From NCBI GenBank assembly GCA_029532415.1, contig JAQOTA010000054.1, positions 186,001 through 250,000 of the forward strand: a DNA stretch of 64,000 nucleotides, in the 5' to 3' direction. Position numbers and translations under genes: made by a program. Positions 57,001 through 64,000 of the stretch are shown piece by piece. The DNA is from Marasmius tenuissimus (lineage: Eukaryota > Basidiomycota > Agaricomycetes > Agaricales > Marasmiaceae). Below the pieces are notes generated by a model. The model was not told where the DNA came from, made no database searches, and saw only the letters and a list, made by a program, of their open reading frames with translations. The first letter of the stretch is position 1. Each line of letters begins with the position of its first letter.

Positions 57001-57796
57001 AGACTGTCGGCGCAATACATTTCACGTCGCCGGGTCCGCATTGCTCTATAACGCCTGCCTCCAGTAGCTCGTCAATCTTGGTGTGAAAGTATTCCCGTTG
57101 CGGTGGCGTCAACGGTTTCTGATGAACCTTCTTCCGAAACCTGGTGTCTTCCGGAACTTTGAGCCGATGTATGGCTCCTTCGACGTGCCGAACTTCGCTC
57201 ACGGAGAGTGCAAAGCAATCTGCGTGCTCTCTCAACAACTTCTCTACTTCCGCTCGTTCTTCCCCCGTCAGACCTTTCCCGATCTTGACCTGTCTCAGTA
57301 TTTCTTTCACTCTCTCTTCCTTGAATGCTCCTGCCTCCCCTTCGTTCCTTGTGAACACCCCTTTCGACAGTTCTGTGTTGTCCAGGGCTTCAGGTATGAT
57401 TTCATAACCTGGGTCCATGTCTCCCTCCTCGTCCGCAATGAAGCATACGGGCGCCGCATCGTAAGTCCCGATTGGATCTGATGGTGGTTCGACAGGTGAG
57501 CAATCAATTGGCTTGGATGCAACGTTATTTGATAAAACTCCCCTCAAGGGGGGTGCGTTACTTCCCCCCGGTGAGTTTGCACGCTTCTTTTCTTGTTGCT
57601 CCTTGATATACTCGTCCAGAGTGACGATTTCTTCCTCGCTCCCCTTCCTACTTGGTTTGTTCCCTTTCGTTCTCCCCCTACTCTTCCATCTCCACCACCT
57701 TCTTCCCGCCATTCCTCTCCATGCTTTCCAGTATTTACTTCTCTCCCACTTACGTTCGAGCTCTTCCCAATCTTTGATCCACTCCTTCCTCTCCAA
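54095..57796 (-). CDS. Element D Pol: RT, RNase H, integrase
   Basis: 1233 codons without a stop. A charged N-terminal linker is followed by RT from about residue 220 (AIHRLKVPEDTRFRKK, MPQGDIRTKQQALSGHKFMS, CFDFASGFYAVEVEE, active site ELFVDDGATAADTFDEM near 56512-56526, LASFLGLTGHFRDLIRNYARV). RNase H: ITTDGCQEGFAAVLAQ (Asp), KPFLLEFAALKFGLDKFAD (Glu), EIETDCQALRDVL (Asp), VVADGMSRMW. Integrase: HQEKGHWGRD...CPRCKNFG zinc domain, Asp in IVGDYLSMP, Asp in FMTDGGSHF and Glu in WVNGLVEGTNRLL, then a basic C-terminus (LVQVYQRSWDTTFKTERKIVPRW). All catalytic residues are visible. No chromodomain is present, unlike element A. It begins 4 bp after the protease frame. Confidence 0.95.
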   Translation of the reverse strand: MERKEWIKDWEELERKWERSKYWKAWRGMAGRRWWRWKSRGRTKGNKPSRKGSEEEIVTLDEYIKEQQEKKRANSPGGSNAPPLRGVLSNNVASKPIDCSPVEPPSDPIGTYDAAPVCFIADEEGDMDPGYEIIPEALDNTELSKGVFTRNEGEAGAFKEERVKEILRQVKIGKGLTGEERAEVEKLLREHADCFALSVSEVRHVEGAIHRLKVPEDTRFRKKVHQKPLTPPQREYFHTKIDELLEAGVIEQCGPGDVKCIAPTVLAKKAHEGQGLSVEQLMKRLNAECVKAGVELCFPNEEVEEQNEEREKEGKNKPQKWRVCQNFGEVNKHTTIAPMPQGDIRTKQQALSGHKFMSCFDFASGFYAVEVEEESRPYTAFYVEGRGYFWYRKMPFGLTGAPSTFADMTAKHLGDLVGNGTMELFVDDGATAADTFDEMMSKLRQILKRVREKNLSLSASKSEFFVAEGIFAGAKVGENGVTTDPAKLTAIVNWPRPETALNLASFLGLTGHFRDLIRNYARVEGPLRDLLKMVKLPDKCSKTVYRTTMENFKLEEVWGENQTKAFLDLKKRLVSEPVLKAPKWDGSHFIITTDGCQEGFAAVLAQRFERKRANGTVKTETHPIGFASKRTSSSEKKYKPFLLEFAALKFGLDKFADTVWGFPVEIETDCQALRDVLMNDKLNAAHARWRDGILAHNIVDVRHIPGKLNVVADGMSRMWEGTERTVGDGSEWTVSEDWESSRGLVNDVFGVEGKEDEELTKLWKRFEEEPLFQEVVEAIANIRSEKSLKEKKKAQHRASQYIIEEGKLYRVGGNGGVRARARVECVTRKEAVELARKEHQEKGHWGRDIVKINLLDRIWSPKLDESITKAITECPRCKNFGPAYIHALLNPITRRHPLEMIVGDYLSMPKGKGGYHNLGMYLDVYSQHLWADALKTAGTAKTTTNSLDKLCFAYVPPETFMTDGGSHFKNKDVANFCEKKGITHHVTPAYSPWVNGLVEGTNRLLLHVLKRLCAPELGEDSEEFKAMDWSTLPYKWPEHLQEAVQSLNNRILPSLGFTPKELLLGRVVNTTKTPVEIAQKQPTASEVATQAAYVAQQQLDGYDQMVRHAWKRKEVFDKRVLERHPKEVVFNKGDLVQVYQRSWDTTFKTERKIVPRWSMPKRVVERNVNSYVLETLDGLRLEGTTSARNLRRFNPREGTELAEKQRELEERLVEEEKQKQVEADKTESEGVQP

Positions 57797-57799
57797 TAT

Positions 57800-58588
57800 T
57801 CACTCCTGTCTCTCGACAGTTTCTGCCCTTCTCCATTTTCTGTATTCCTTCTCGACTTCCTCCCAGTTGATATCATCATCCTTGTTCTGTGAATTGTTGT
57901 GAGTGGGTATCTCCTCCTCTCTGTATGGAAACTCGACTAAGACTTCCCTATTCCGCGGGGCTTCTGTATTCACAGTCACCCCGCCAAGGTTGCATGCTTT
58001 TTCCTGTTGTCTGGGTTCAGTGTCCTCCTCTTCACCTGGAACCCTTTCAACATTCGCAACCAACGGCTTCGCGGTTCTCTTCACCTCTACTCTCTTCCCT
58101 AAACCTTCGTTGAACACTTTCCTCATTTCTTTCCCCTTCTTCACCATCAACGTATCTTTTCCGTAGTCGTGGACCGCTTCGAACGTTTCGAGCAACGGCT
58201 TCCCGAACAGGAAGTCCCAGTGACCTCCACTGTCGAACACCTCCAGTGCCGCCTCTACCTCCAGTCCTTTCACCCTTACTACTCCTCTCCAGTTTGCGAT
58301 TCCCGGTACCAAAGCACCGTCCGCCATTCTCATCCACCTTTTCGACTCTCCCCATCCTCCTATTTCGTCTTTCACTCTCTCGTATACCTCCTTGCTCAGT
58401 CCTACTACCATCGCACCGTCATCCACCATTCCACTCACTAGCTTCGATCTTCTTTCCCCGTCTACCAATTCCACTTCAAGTGTGAATGGTTCACTCGCAC
58501 GGCTTCGAACTCTTTGAACTGAACGAACATCGATGATATTGTTTGTGCCAGGCTGTACATGCGTAGCATCGAGAATGTGATTGTCCAA
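57800..58588 (-). CDS. Element D aspartic-protease-like protein
   Basis: 262 codons. The fold pattern is retropepsin-like, but the usual D-S/T-G reads VDDGAMVVGLS (near 58430). It is followed by MADGALVPGIANWRGVVRVKG, a conserved flap-like stretch, and WDFLFGKPLLETFEAVHDY, the second hydrophobic-Gly motif. DDGA may be a lineage-specific active site or may mean loss of proteolysis. The C-terminal 90 residues are charged linker. It lies between gag and pol in a separate frame, with its stop 4 bp from the pol start. Confidence 0.8.
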   Translation of the reverse strand: MDNHILDATHVQPGTNNIIDVRSVQRVRSRASEPFTLEVELVDGERRSKLVSGMVDDGAMVVGLSKEVYERVKDEIGGWGESKRWMRMADGALVPGIANWRGVVRVKGLEVEAALEVFDSGGHWDFLFGKPLLETFEAVHDYGKDTLMVKKGKEMRKVFNEGLGKRVEVKRTAKPLVANVERVPGEEEDTEPRQQEKACNLGGVTVNTEAPRNREVLVEFPYREEEIPTHNNSQNKDDDINWEEVEKEYRKWRRAETVERQE

Positions 58589-58623
58589 GAAAGAGTTCCC
58601 TTCCGGGATCGCACGGCTGCCGT

Positions 58624-59661
58624 TTAGGCCGTCGACCCCTCCCCGTTTCCCGAATACCCTTCCAGCATCCAGTCTATGTCGTTCGCCATGCTTACTGCAT
58701 ACACCCTCGCCGCTGGTCTCTGAAACGCTCCCACCGCTCCTTGTACGAATCTTCTATAGTTCCTCTCCTGCTCACCAATCGTAGTAGCTGACGTGCATTG
58801 GATCCCTCTGCCGTGACTTGGTCCTCCACATATGAAGCATTCTCCCATACCCGGTTTCTGGGTTCCCGGAGCTATCGGCCAGACCATGTTCTCGTTCGGT
58901 GGTGCTCGACTCCACTGGTTGGTGAATGCGACGAGGTCCTGTCTCCACAGAACGTTGCCTTCAGGGGTATTCGGTTTCTGCTCGTATCGATTAATGTTTG
59001 CCTTCAACGTCTCTCGTTGGGCATCGGTGAGTTGTGCTCGACGAATGGGTTGCTGGTAGAGTGGTTGTGGCTGCGGCTGGTAGGCTACTTGTTGCTGCTG
59101 CTGTTGGCGTTGAGCATTCTGGAATAGGTTTCCTCTACCGCCGGCGTTCGACGTGAACGGGTCTGCTGCGGGAGTCCTGTTTCCTCCTGCTCCCTGATTC
59201 CCATAACGTGGTTGGCCTGTGCTTTGGGTGATTCGCATGTTGCTGAGCGAGTTTGCGAGCCTCGTTCTTGGTGAATCCGGTACCTGCAGCACTGCCTGCT
59301 GTGCCTTCAACCCTTCGATGTCCTTCGCCGTCTCCAACTTCTCTTTGATCACCTTAATCTCCACCGCCTTCAACTCCTCCACAAACGTCTGCCAATTTGT
59401 TGCTCGTTCACTAACCATGCTCTGAAGGATCTTCGGCAGCTTCTTGTGCACGCTGTAGATTTCGGAGGCTGTGTCTGAGACGCGGGCTGCTTTCGCGACT
59501 TCCCAGAGATCGTCGGCGAACTTCTCATGTGGCCACTGGTTCGTCTCTTTGTTCTTGACGTCCAGCCCTTCCATAGGTAGGCTCATGTCGTGCAGATCCC
59601 TGATGTAGTCTGCCGCCGTCTTCGCCACAATCTTCCTTGTCGGAAACTCCGCTAACAGCAT
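58624..59661 (-). CDS. Element D Gag, main part
   Basis: 345 codons. Capsid-like helices (TAADYIRDLHDMSL, HEKFADDLWEVAKAARVSD, HKKLPKILQSMVSERATNWQ) are followed by a Gln-rich stretch (RQQQQQQVAYQPQPQPLY). A CX2CX4HX5C-like knuckle, CFICGGPSHGRGIQC, lies near 58830. It is in the same frame as the 5' gag segment, separated by TGA 59677-59679 and five sense codons before the ATG at 59661. Confidence 0.85.
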   Translation of the reverse strand: MLLAEFPTRKIVAKTAADYIRDLHDMSLPMEGLDVKNKETNQWPHEKFADDLWEVAKAARVSDTASEIYSVHKKLPKILQSMVSERATNWQTFVEELKAVEIKVIKEKLETAKDIEGLKAQQAVLQVPDSPRTRLANSLSNMRITQSTGQPRYGNQGAGGNRTPAADPFTSNAGGRGNLFQNAQRQQQQQQVAYQPQPQPLYQQPIRRAQLTDAQRETLKANINRYEQKPNTPEGNVLWRQDLVAFTNQWSRAPPNENMVWPIAPGTQKPGMGECFICGGPSHGRGIQCTSATTIGEQERNYRRFVQGAVGAFQRPAARVYAVSMANDIDWMLEGYSGNGEGSTA

Positions 59662-59676
59662 CTTACTGTAGTGAGC

Positions 59677-60075
59677 TCAGCCTTTCTCTTTTTCCGATTC
59701 TTCCAGCTCCTCGTGCCATGTCTCTGCCCGACTCCCATCCTTAAAGAACAAGTGCATCGACGCGATGTACTCTTCCGGCTTCCTCTGCATCTGACCCATG
59801 CACCATTCCGCTCTCTTCAAGAAAAGTTTCGATGTCATCTGCTCTCCTATCTCTCCTCCCCATAGTGGCATCTCTGCACTCGTTGCCATCGTCGTCTTCC
59901 GTGTCGTTGTCGTTGGTTTCGGGGTTTCTGGTCTAATGAATGGAGATGTTTCTTCTACACCTGGCGTTGGTGGTCTCGTGATAAGCGGTGAGTCTGGTTT
60001 TTTGGATGGTACTCTCGACGGTGGTGCTGATGCTGATATGTAGTCTAGTCCTCGTCTAGCTGCGGCGTGGTTCAA
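59677..60075 (-). pseudogene. Element D Gag, N-terminal segment
   Basis: The frame is open from about 60354, but the first ATG is near 59889 (MATSAEMPLWGGEIGEQMTS), a plausible true start. The shown block begins at a TTG. SKLFLKRAEWCMGQMQRKPEEYIASMHLFFKDGSRAETWHEEL is gag-like. It ends ...EKEKG-TGA, then AHYSK and the main gag block in phase, so the stop splits one gag gene. Confidence 0.75.
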
Positions 60076-60381
60076 CCACGACAGATGATTCTCTGTCGGT
60101 TCTTGTGTTCTCGGTGGTGATTCGCTTGGCGCTCGGACTACTTCGCGTGTGGATGGAAATGATACGGAGCCTGATGATAACGTGGAAAGAGACGACTCGG
60201 TGCTGAGGTCTGTAGATAGTGTAGGTGTAGACGTTGTTGCAATGAATCTTCCGTCTGATCCCCGCTGCCTCGCTGACGCTAATTTCTTTCTGGTGCCTAT
60301 TGCTGCTGCGTGTTCTGGTTCAATTCTGGTTCTAGTTCGAGTGCTGATTCAGGTTCGTTCGTTGTTCTGGTTCGTGAGTGT

Positions 60382-60404
60382 TTCGAATCGCGCTCTCGTC
60401 ACCA
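60382..60404 (-). other. Element D primer-binding site (tRNA 3' end)
   Basis: The plus strand reads TTCGAATCGCGCTCTCGTCA then CCA: a T-loop, 3' T-stem, 3' acceptor strand, discriminator A and CCA. The minus-strand genome therefore has TGGTGACGAGAGCGCG, set 3 bases from the LTR. The cognate tRNA would start GACGAGA (Leu or Ser class is plausible, not proven). A 23-base match pattern is unusually long and unambiguous. Confidence 0.85.
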
Positions 60405-60407
60405 AGA

Positions 60408-60555
60408 TGGGACAGCGCAACTGAGCTGAAGACGAGATGAATGCGTGTGTCTATCTGGTATGATGATGAGATCTATGTACATGCGCTACCAACGAGGATC
60501 TATGTGGCCAAACATGGCCAAGCTATGACGATATCGTGGGAAACCCCCTACTACA
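60408..60555 (-). repeat. Element D 5' LTR
   Basis: Same sequence as 53909-54055, at most one base different in length. Confidence 0.95.
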
Positions 60556-62040
60556 TCGTGGTTAGAGGACAAGAGTTTGAGACATGGGACCGACTCAGAC
60601 TTGTCTGAGAGCGAAATCCCGGTCCGGTCCGGCTTGCCGATCCGACATTAGCAGCTGACCAATCATGATGACGTTGAGGCTTTTCCGATTCGACCATCAC
60701 GACCACCGCGAGGAGGTCATTGAAAGCAACATCTCCTCGGCTTTTCGATCTATTTTCGCTCCTTTGAGCCGTGACGTACATGGTGCACTCGACTTTCGCT
60801 GCTTTAATGTAGGCAAAAGAGCAAGAAACCATGTCCGACCTCGACCATTATAGTTGTCAGGTAAGCTTTCCGTTTTGATGCATTTGAGAACGAACACACG
60901 TCCGACTGCTCTTTTTCCTTTTAGTTCCGTGTTTTACGATCACTGATCATGAAAGATGAAATCCCCAATAAGAGCTCAGGTGATTCTTGGATCATCTTCG
61001 AGTTGTAGGATACTCATAGAACGCGACTGTCTTCGCTCAGGATCTTTGATCGAATGGAGGTTAAGGACTACACAGGGCGAGTTTGAGAACGACACCCTAG
61101 TGGTGCGTGGTCTTTTCACTGCAGTTATACCCTTCTCATGCTCACAGCCGTTTATTACCTAGAGCCCCCTTGTCCAATGCTACTGAGATATGAAACCTTT
61201 TAATGGGGCCGTCAAGACTATCACCACGGCCGGGGATTTTTCACGCCAATGATACCCCATCGCCCGACTCACGCTATCAGCCAATATGAACCTGATCGCC
61301 ATGCTGCGTATACGTCGACGCTGCCAACATTCTCGGCCTACCAACGGCAACGTCAAAGCTACGCCTCTGGCTCGCTGAACTACGGCCTCCGAGCTTTTCC
61401 AAACTCAAAACGCAGACGGAGATGGAGTGCCGAGGGATAGAGTGCCGAGGGATAGGCTGCTGCCTAAGGTCACGACCCTCCAACCCAGTCCAATAAGAGA
61501 CTAAGAGTACAAAACTTGTTACTTCTTTTTCAAGGATGGCGTCAAACTTCCTACCCCTCCTTTCCCGACTCACACATCAACATCACTTTCATGTCGCGCC
61601 GTAAAGCCCATCTCCCTTCAACCTACCACTAGCTCCAGCCCTCGGCTCCCAATGGTGCCTACGAAGACTGTCACGAAGACTGTTCCGGAAAGCTGGCCGT
61701 TCGTGCATATACTCTATACGTTGTCCCTCCATTATCCACTTTTGCTTACTCCTCCAACCGCTATGTTTATAGGAAATCCTGACAATGAAACCCGGATCAT
61801 CTCGCTCGAACCATACAATCGACCCATTAGGCCAAGAGTACCTATCACCCATCACTGTAGGATACCAGTAACGTTACAGTGCATTTGGAGGTTCGTGCTT
61901 TTTTCACAAAACCGCCGATCTCTCACTCAACGATTCCGCTGGAGGGATGACAAAAGACACCACATACACCCACGCAATATGACATAAGTTCGCTTGTCGA
62001 ATGCTGGGCTTTGACAAGCTCGGGCGAGAAAGGGTTGGTC
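60556..62040. repeat. Repeat B', copy 2 (uninterrupted)
   Basis: Matches 14131-14345 and 16089-17460. Frame 61652-61987 (WPFVHILYTLSL, TAMFIGNPDNETRIISLEPY) is partly shared with copy 1 but ends without a known domain. A local duplication agtgccgagggatag occurs twice at 61420-61456. Origin unknown. Confidence 0.75.
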
Positions 62041-64000
62041 GACTGTCGAAAGAACAAAGACTTTGGTCAGTACTGATCGGCCGACTACAAATCTGAAAGC
62101 GTGCATTCATTGTTTGCACAGAGTTGCCCCGGCTCCGGATGTCACGTGGGGCAGTTGCCGAATGTGGATATGAAATTGCCAAAAGGGGACTGGGCCATAA
62201 TACTCAGGATTGAATATTGACTGTCGATTACATAGAAGCACCAACAGCTCGAAGATCGTTGACTTTCCTGGGCCGCAAATTGCATAGAGCAAATTATGGA
62301 AAGTGTAGGCTCCAGACTCCAACAATGTTACGCGTCAAGTTTGAGAAATATCACGGTTGGTGAGGACCGAGCGAACTTGAAGCATACGTTCGGAATCACC
62401 TTGAGCATTGGTCACTTTGATGGAGTGGATAGGGTGTACTTACAAGGACAGTAGATCCGCAAAAAATCCTGCTGAGGGTGGTAAACGTAAGGGAGGAGAA
62501 GCATTGTCAGTCTCGTGCCGCAATGATAGGGTTACGACTTCCCGGAACAGTCGAGATCACAACTACATTGATCGCGGAAACGACTAAACACAGCGAAATA
62601 TCAGTCCCATCGCCGACTGCTCGACGATAATGTCAACCCTTTCTTCGAGCTCACAAGAAATGGGGATATAATCAACTATCCCTGGAGGGACGGAACAGTG
62701 TCAGCATTGATGGCCAAACAACCGCATCTAAGAACCAACTCATCATCTTGATATGCGGTTTTTGCAAAGTCGAGATTTCCGCCCGTTTGAGCTACCTATG
62801 TGCGTGCAAGGGTTGGAATGCGCTAGGGCCATGGATAAAGGACAGACAGAACGAGACTCCGTGAATTGCTATCAATATCAGAGTTACTGGATGACCGATC
62901 GGTCGTTTATATCCACTAAGAAACGATAGCAATGTGCCGGTGTCATACCCCATGAAAAAGATTCAGCACAAGTACCGTATGCTGTTTCCGCCGGAGATAA
63001 GATAACCGCGAAGCTGGGGTATTGGGGGTACTATATTTGCCGGAGAGATCGGGATCAAGTACATATGGGCGTGAATATGGAGATTGGAGCCTTCGCTCTT
63101 TGCGAGAAGAGTTATCGGAGACGGGGCGGTCAAAGGTGCGAGAGATCAAGGTATTAGCTTTGGTGGGTGATCATTATATCATGCCGGAAGCCGTTCCCCG
63201 GTTGTGCGGGTGGACAGGCTGACCAGTCCGAAAAGCCTGTAGTGTAGAGCCTTATAATGCTGTCTCAAACTTGCTTTCAATCCTTTGAATACATCCTTAG
63301 AGTTATGATGAGTAAAACGTGTCCTCAAAGAGACCGAGGGAAATCTCACATTTCACGTCGAAAAATCCAGCCTGTGAGAAATTTGACATAGCCTGCCAGG
63401 ATCACCGTTCACGCCGGTTAGCCTGTACAGGCCGCAACCGGTCGCGACGGGTTATTTTGTAACTTACTGATGCCTCGTTACCTCATGTGATTCATCTCAG
63501 CAGGCCGACCGCGAATTATAGACTACAGATAGAGTTCTTGTAAGAAGGAAAAGGAATGCCTCGTAAAACCAGGGACTCTGACAAGCGTACAACGCGAGTA
63601 GAAGCTGGCAACCTACAAACTCAATCATGCTGCTCTTCACCGTTGTTTGCGTTCAATCATAACATTGCCTTGTTTGATAGGGGGGGAGGGGGGCCGACAT
63701 CTCGAATTTGTCATGATCATCACTTTGGCCACTCTCGCCGTAATCCTCCTTGCGTTGAACGGAGCAATGGTTTAGTTGCTCCCCTTAATTATCCACCTTC
63801 TCAAAAGGAATCAAACAACATGACGGATCCTCAACCTTACAATTTACTATTCCCTCTCAGACAGCCACTCTTCTTTACAACCCTCCTCGAGCCAGAAATG
63901 GTACCAAGGCGTCGGATGGATGGGAACTCGCATACTACAATACATGGGACAACCGTGGATTACATCGAGTAGGGCTCGGAGCTGATTTTCACAACTCTAC
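62041..64000. other. Intergenic to window end, nothing firmly identified
   Basis: Frame 63556-63972 (138 codons) has no domain and a low-complexity Gly run. Nothing else is supported. Confidence 0.4.

Larger units (their letters stand above)
53909..60555 (-). mobile_element. Element D: compact Ty3/gypsy retrotransposon, near intact
   Basis: LTRs of about 147 bp at 53909-54055 and 60408-60555 are almost identical. TSD TCGT (53905-53908 and 60556-60559). On the minus strand: gag (one TGA), protease, and an uninterrupted RT-RNase H-integrase frame. A tRNA-like primer-binding site and a polypurine tract are in place. The only obvious lesion is the TGA at 59677-59679 in gag. It inserted at the edge of repeat B' copy 2. 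Confidence 0.95.

Noticed and set aside
60382..60404. tRNA gene
   Set aside because: Only the 3' end of a tRNA is present, next to an LTR; it is a primer-binding site.
63556..63972. 138-codon frame near the window end
   Set aside because: Crosses a G-rich low-complexity run and shows no domain.

Overview
The window looks like a repeat-rich, gene-poor stretch of a filamentous basidiomycete genome, probably an Agaricomycete. The reasons are the mix of Ty3-type and Ty1/copia-type retrotransposons, very short introns (46-55 nt, GTRWGT...YAG, with CTGAT-like branch sites), and a multi-copy intron-rich gene family of a kind I associate with mushrooms. No intact single-copy housekeeping gene, rRNA or tRNA gene or CRISPR array was found. 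Most of the 64 kb is layered transposable elements and decayed gene duplicates, and many insertions can be placed to the base from target-site duplications (TSDs) and restored reading frames.

Layout. (A) 1-6842, minus strand: a decayed Ty3/gypsy chromovirus (gag, protease, RT, RNase H, integrase, chromodomain), with its 3' LTR cut by the window edge. A foreign solo LTR (1720-2099) sits inside its integrase. (B) 7921 to about 14130, plus strand: a second Ty3-type element. Its pol frame is split by a solo LTR of family A (10740-11223) and by a 663-bp hAT-like element (13202-13864). Removing each insertion with one TSD copy leaves pol in frame. (B') about 14131-17460 and 60556-62040: two copies of an unidentified 1.5-kb repeat. 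The first is split by a 1.7-kb non-autonomous DNA transposon with an 8-bp TSD, which itself holds a 136-bp MITE. (E) Three copies of one intron-containing gene family at 21160-23289, 38865-41331 and 48218-50667, all minus strand, within larger segmental duplications that share flanking modules. (C) 23927-32985, minus strand: a young copia element (518-bp LTRs with about three differences, TSD GTACT) inserted upstream of E copy 1. A solo LTR at 33666-34227 lies in the same duplicated flank. (F) Small relics of a second repeated gene at about 19470, 37680, 38150, 44790, 45528, 46440 and 47490. (D) 53909-60555, minus strand: a compact Ty3-type element with 147-bp LTRs and an uninterrupted 1233-codon RT-RNase H-integrase frame. 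It is probably the most intact mobile element here.

How the parts relate. The region records successive insertion into older elements: hAT and LTR insertions into B, a DNA element into B' and a MITE into that, and a copia and a solo LTR into a duplicated gene flank. Nearly every premature in-frame stop in three unrelated retroelement families is TGA, which is compatible with C-to-T change at CGA arginine codons (methylation or RIP-like decay). Function is inferred from motifs visible in the translated sequence. No database search was possible.
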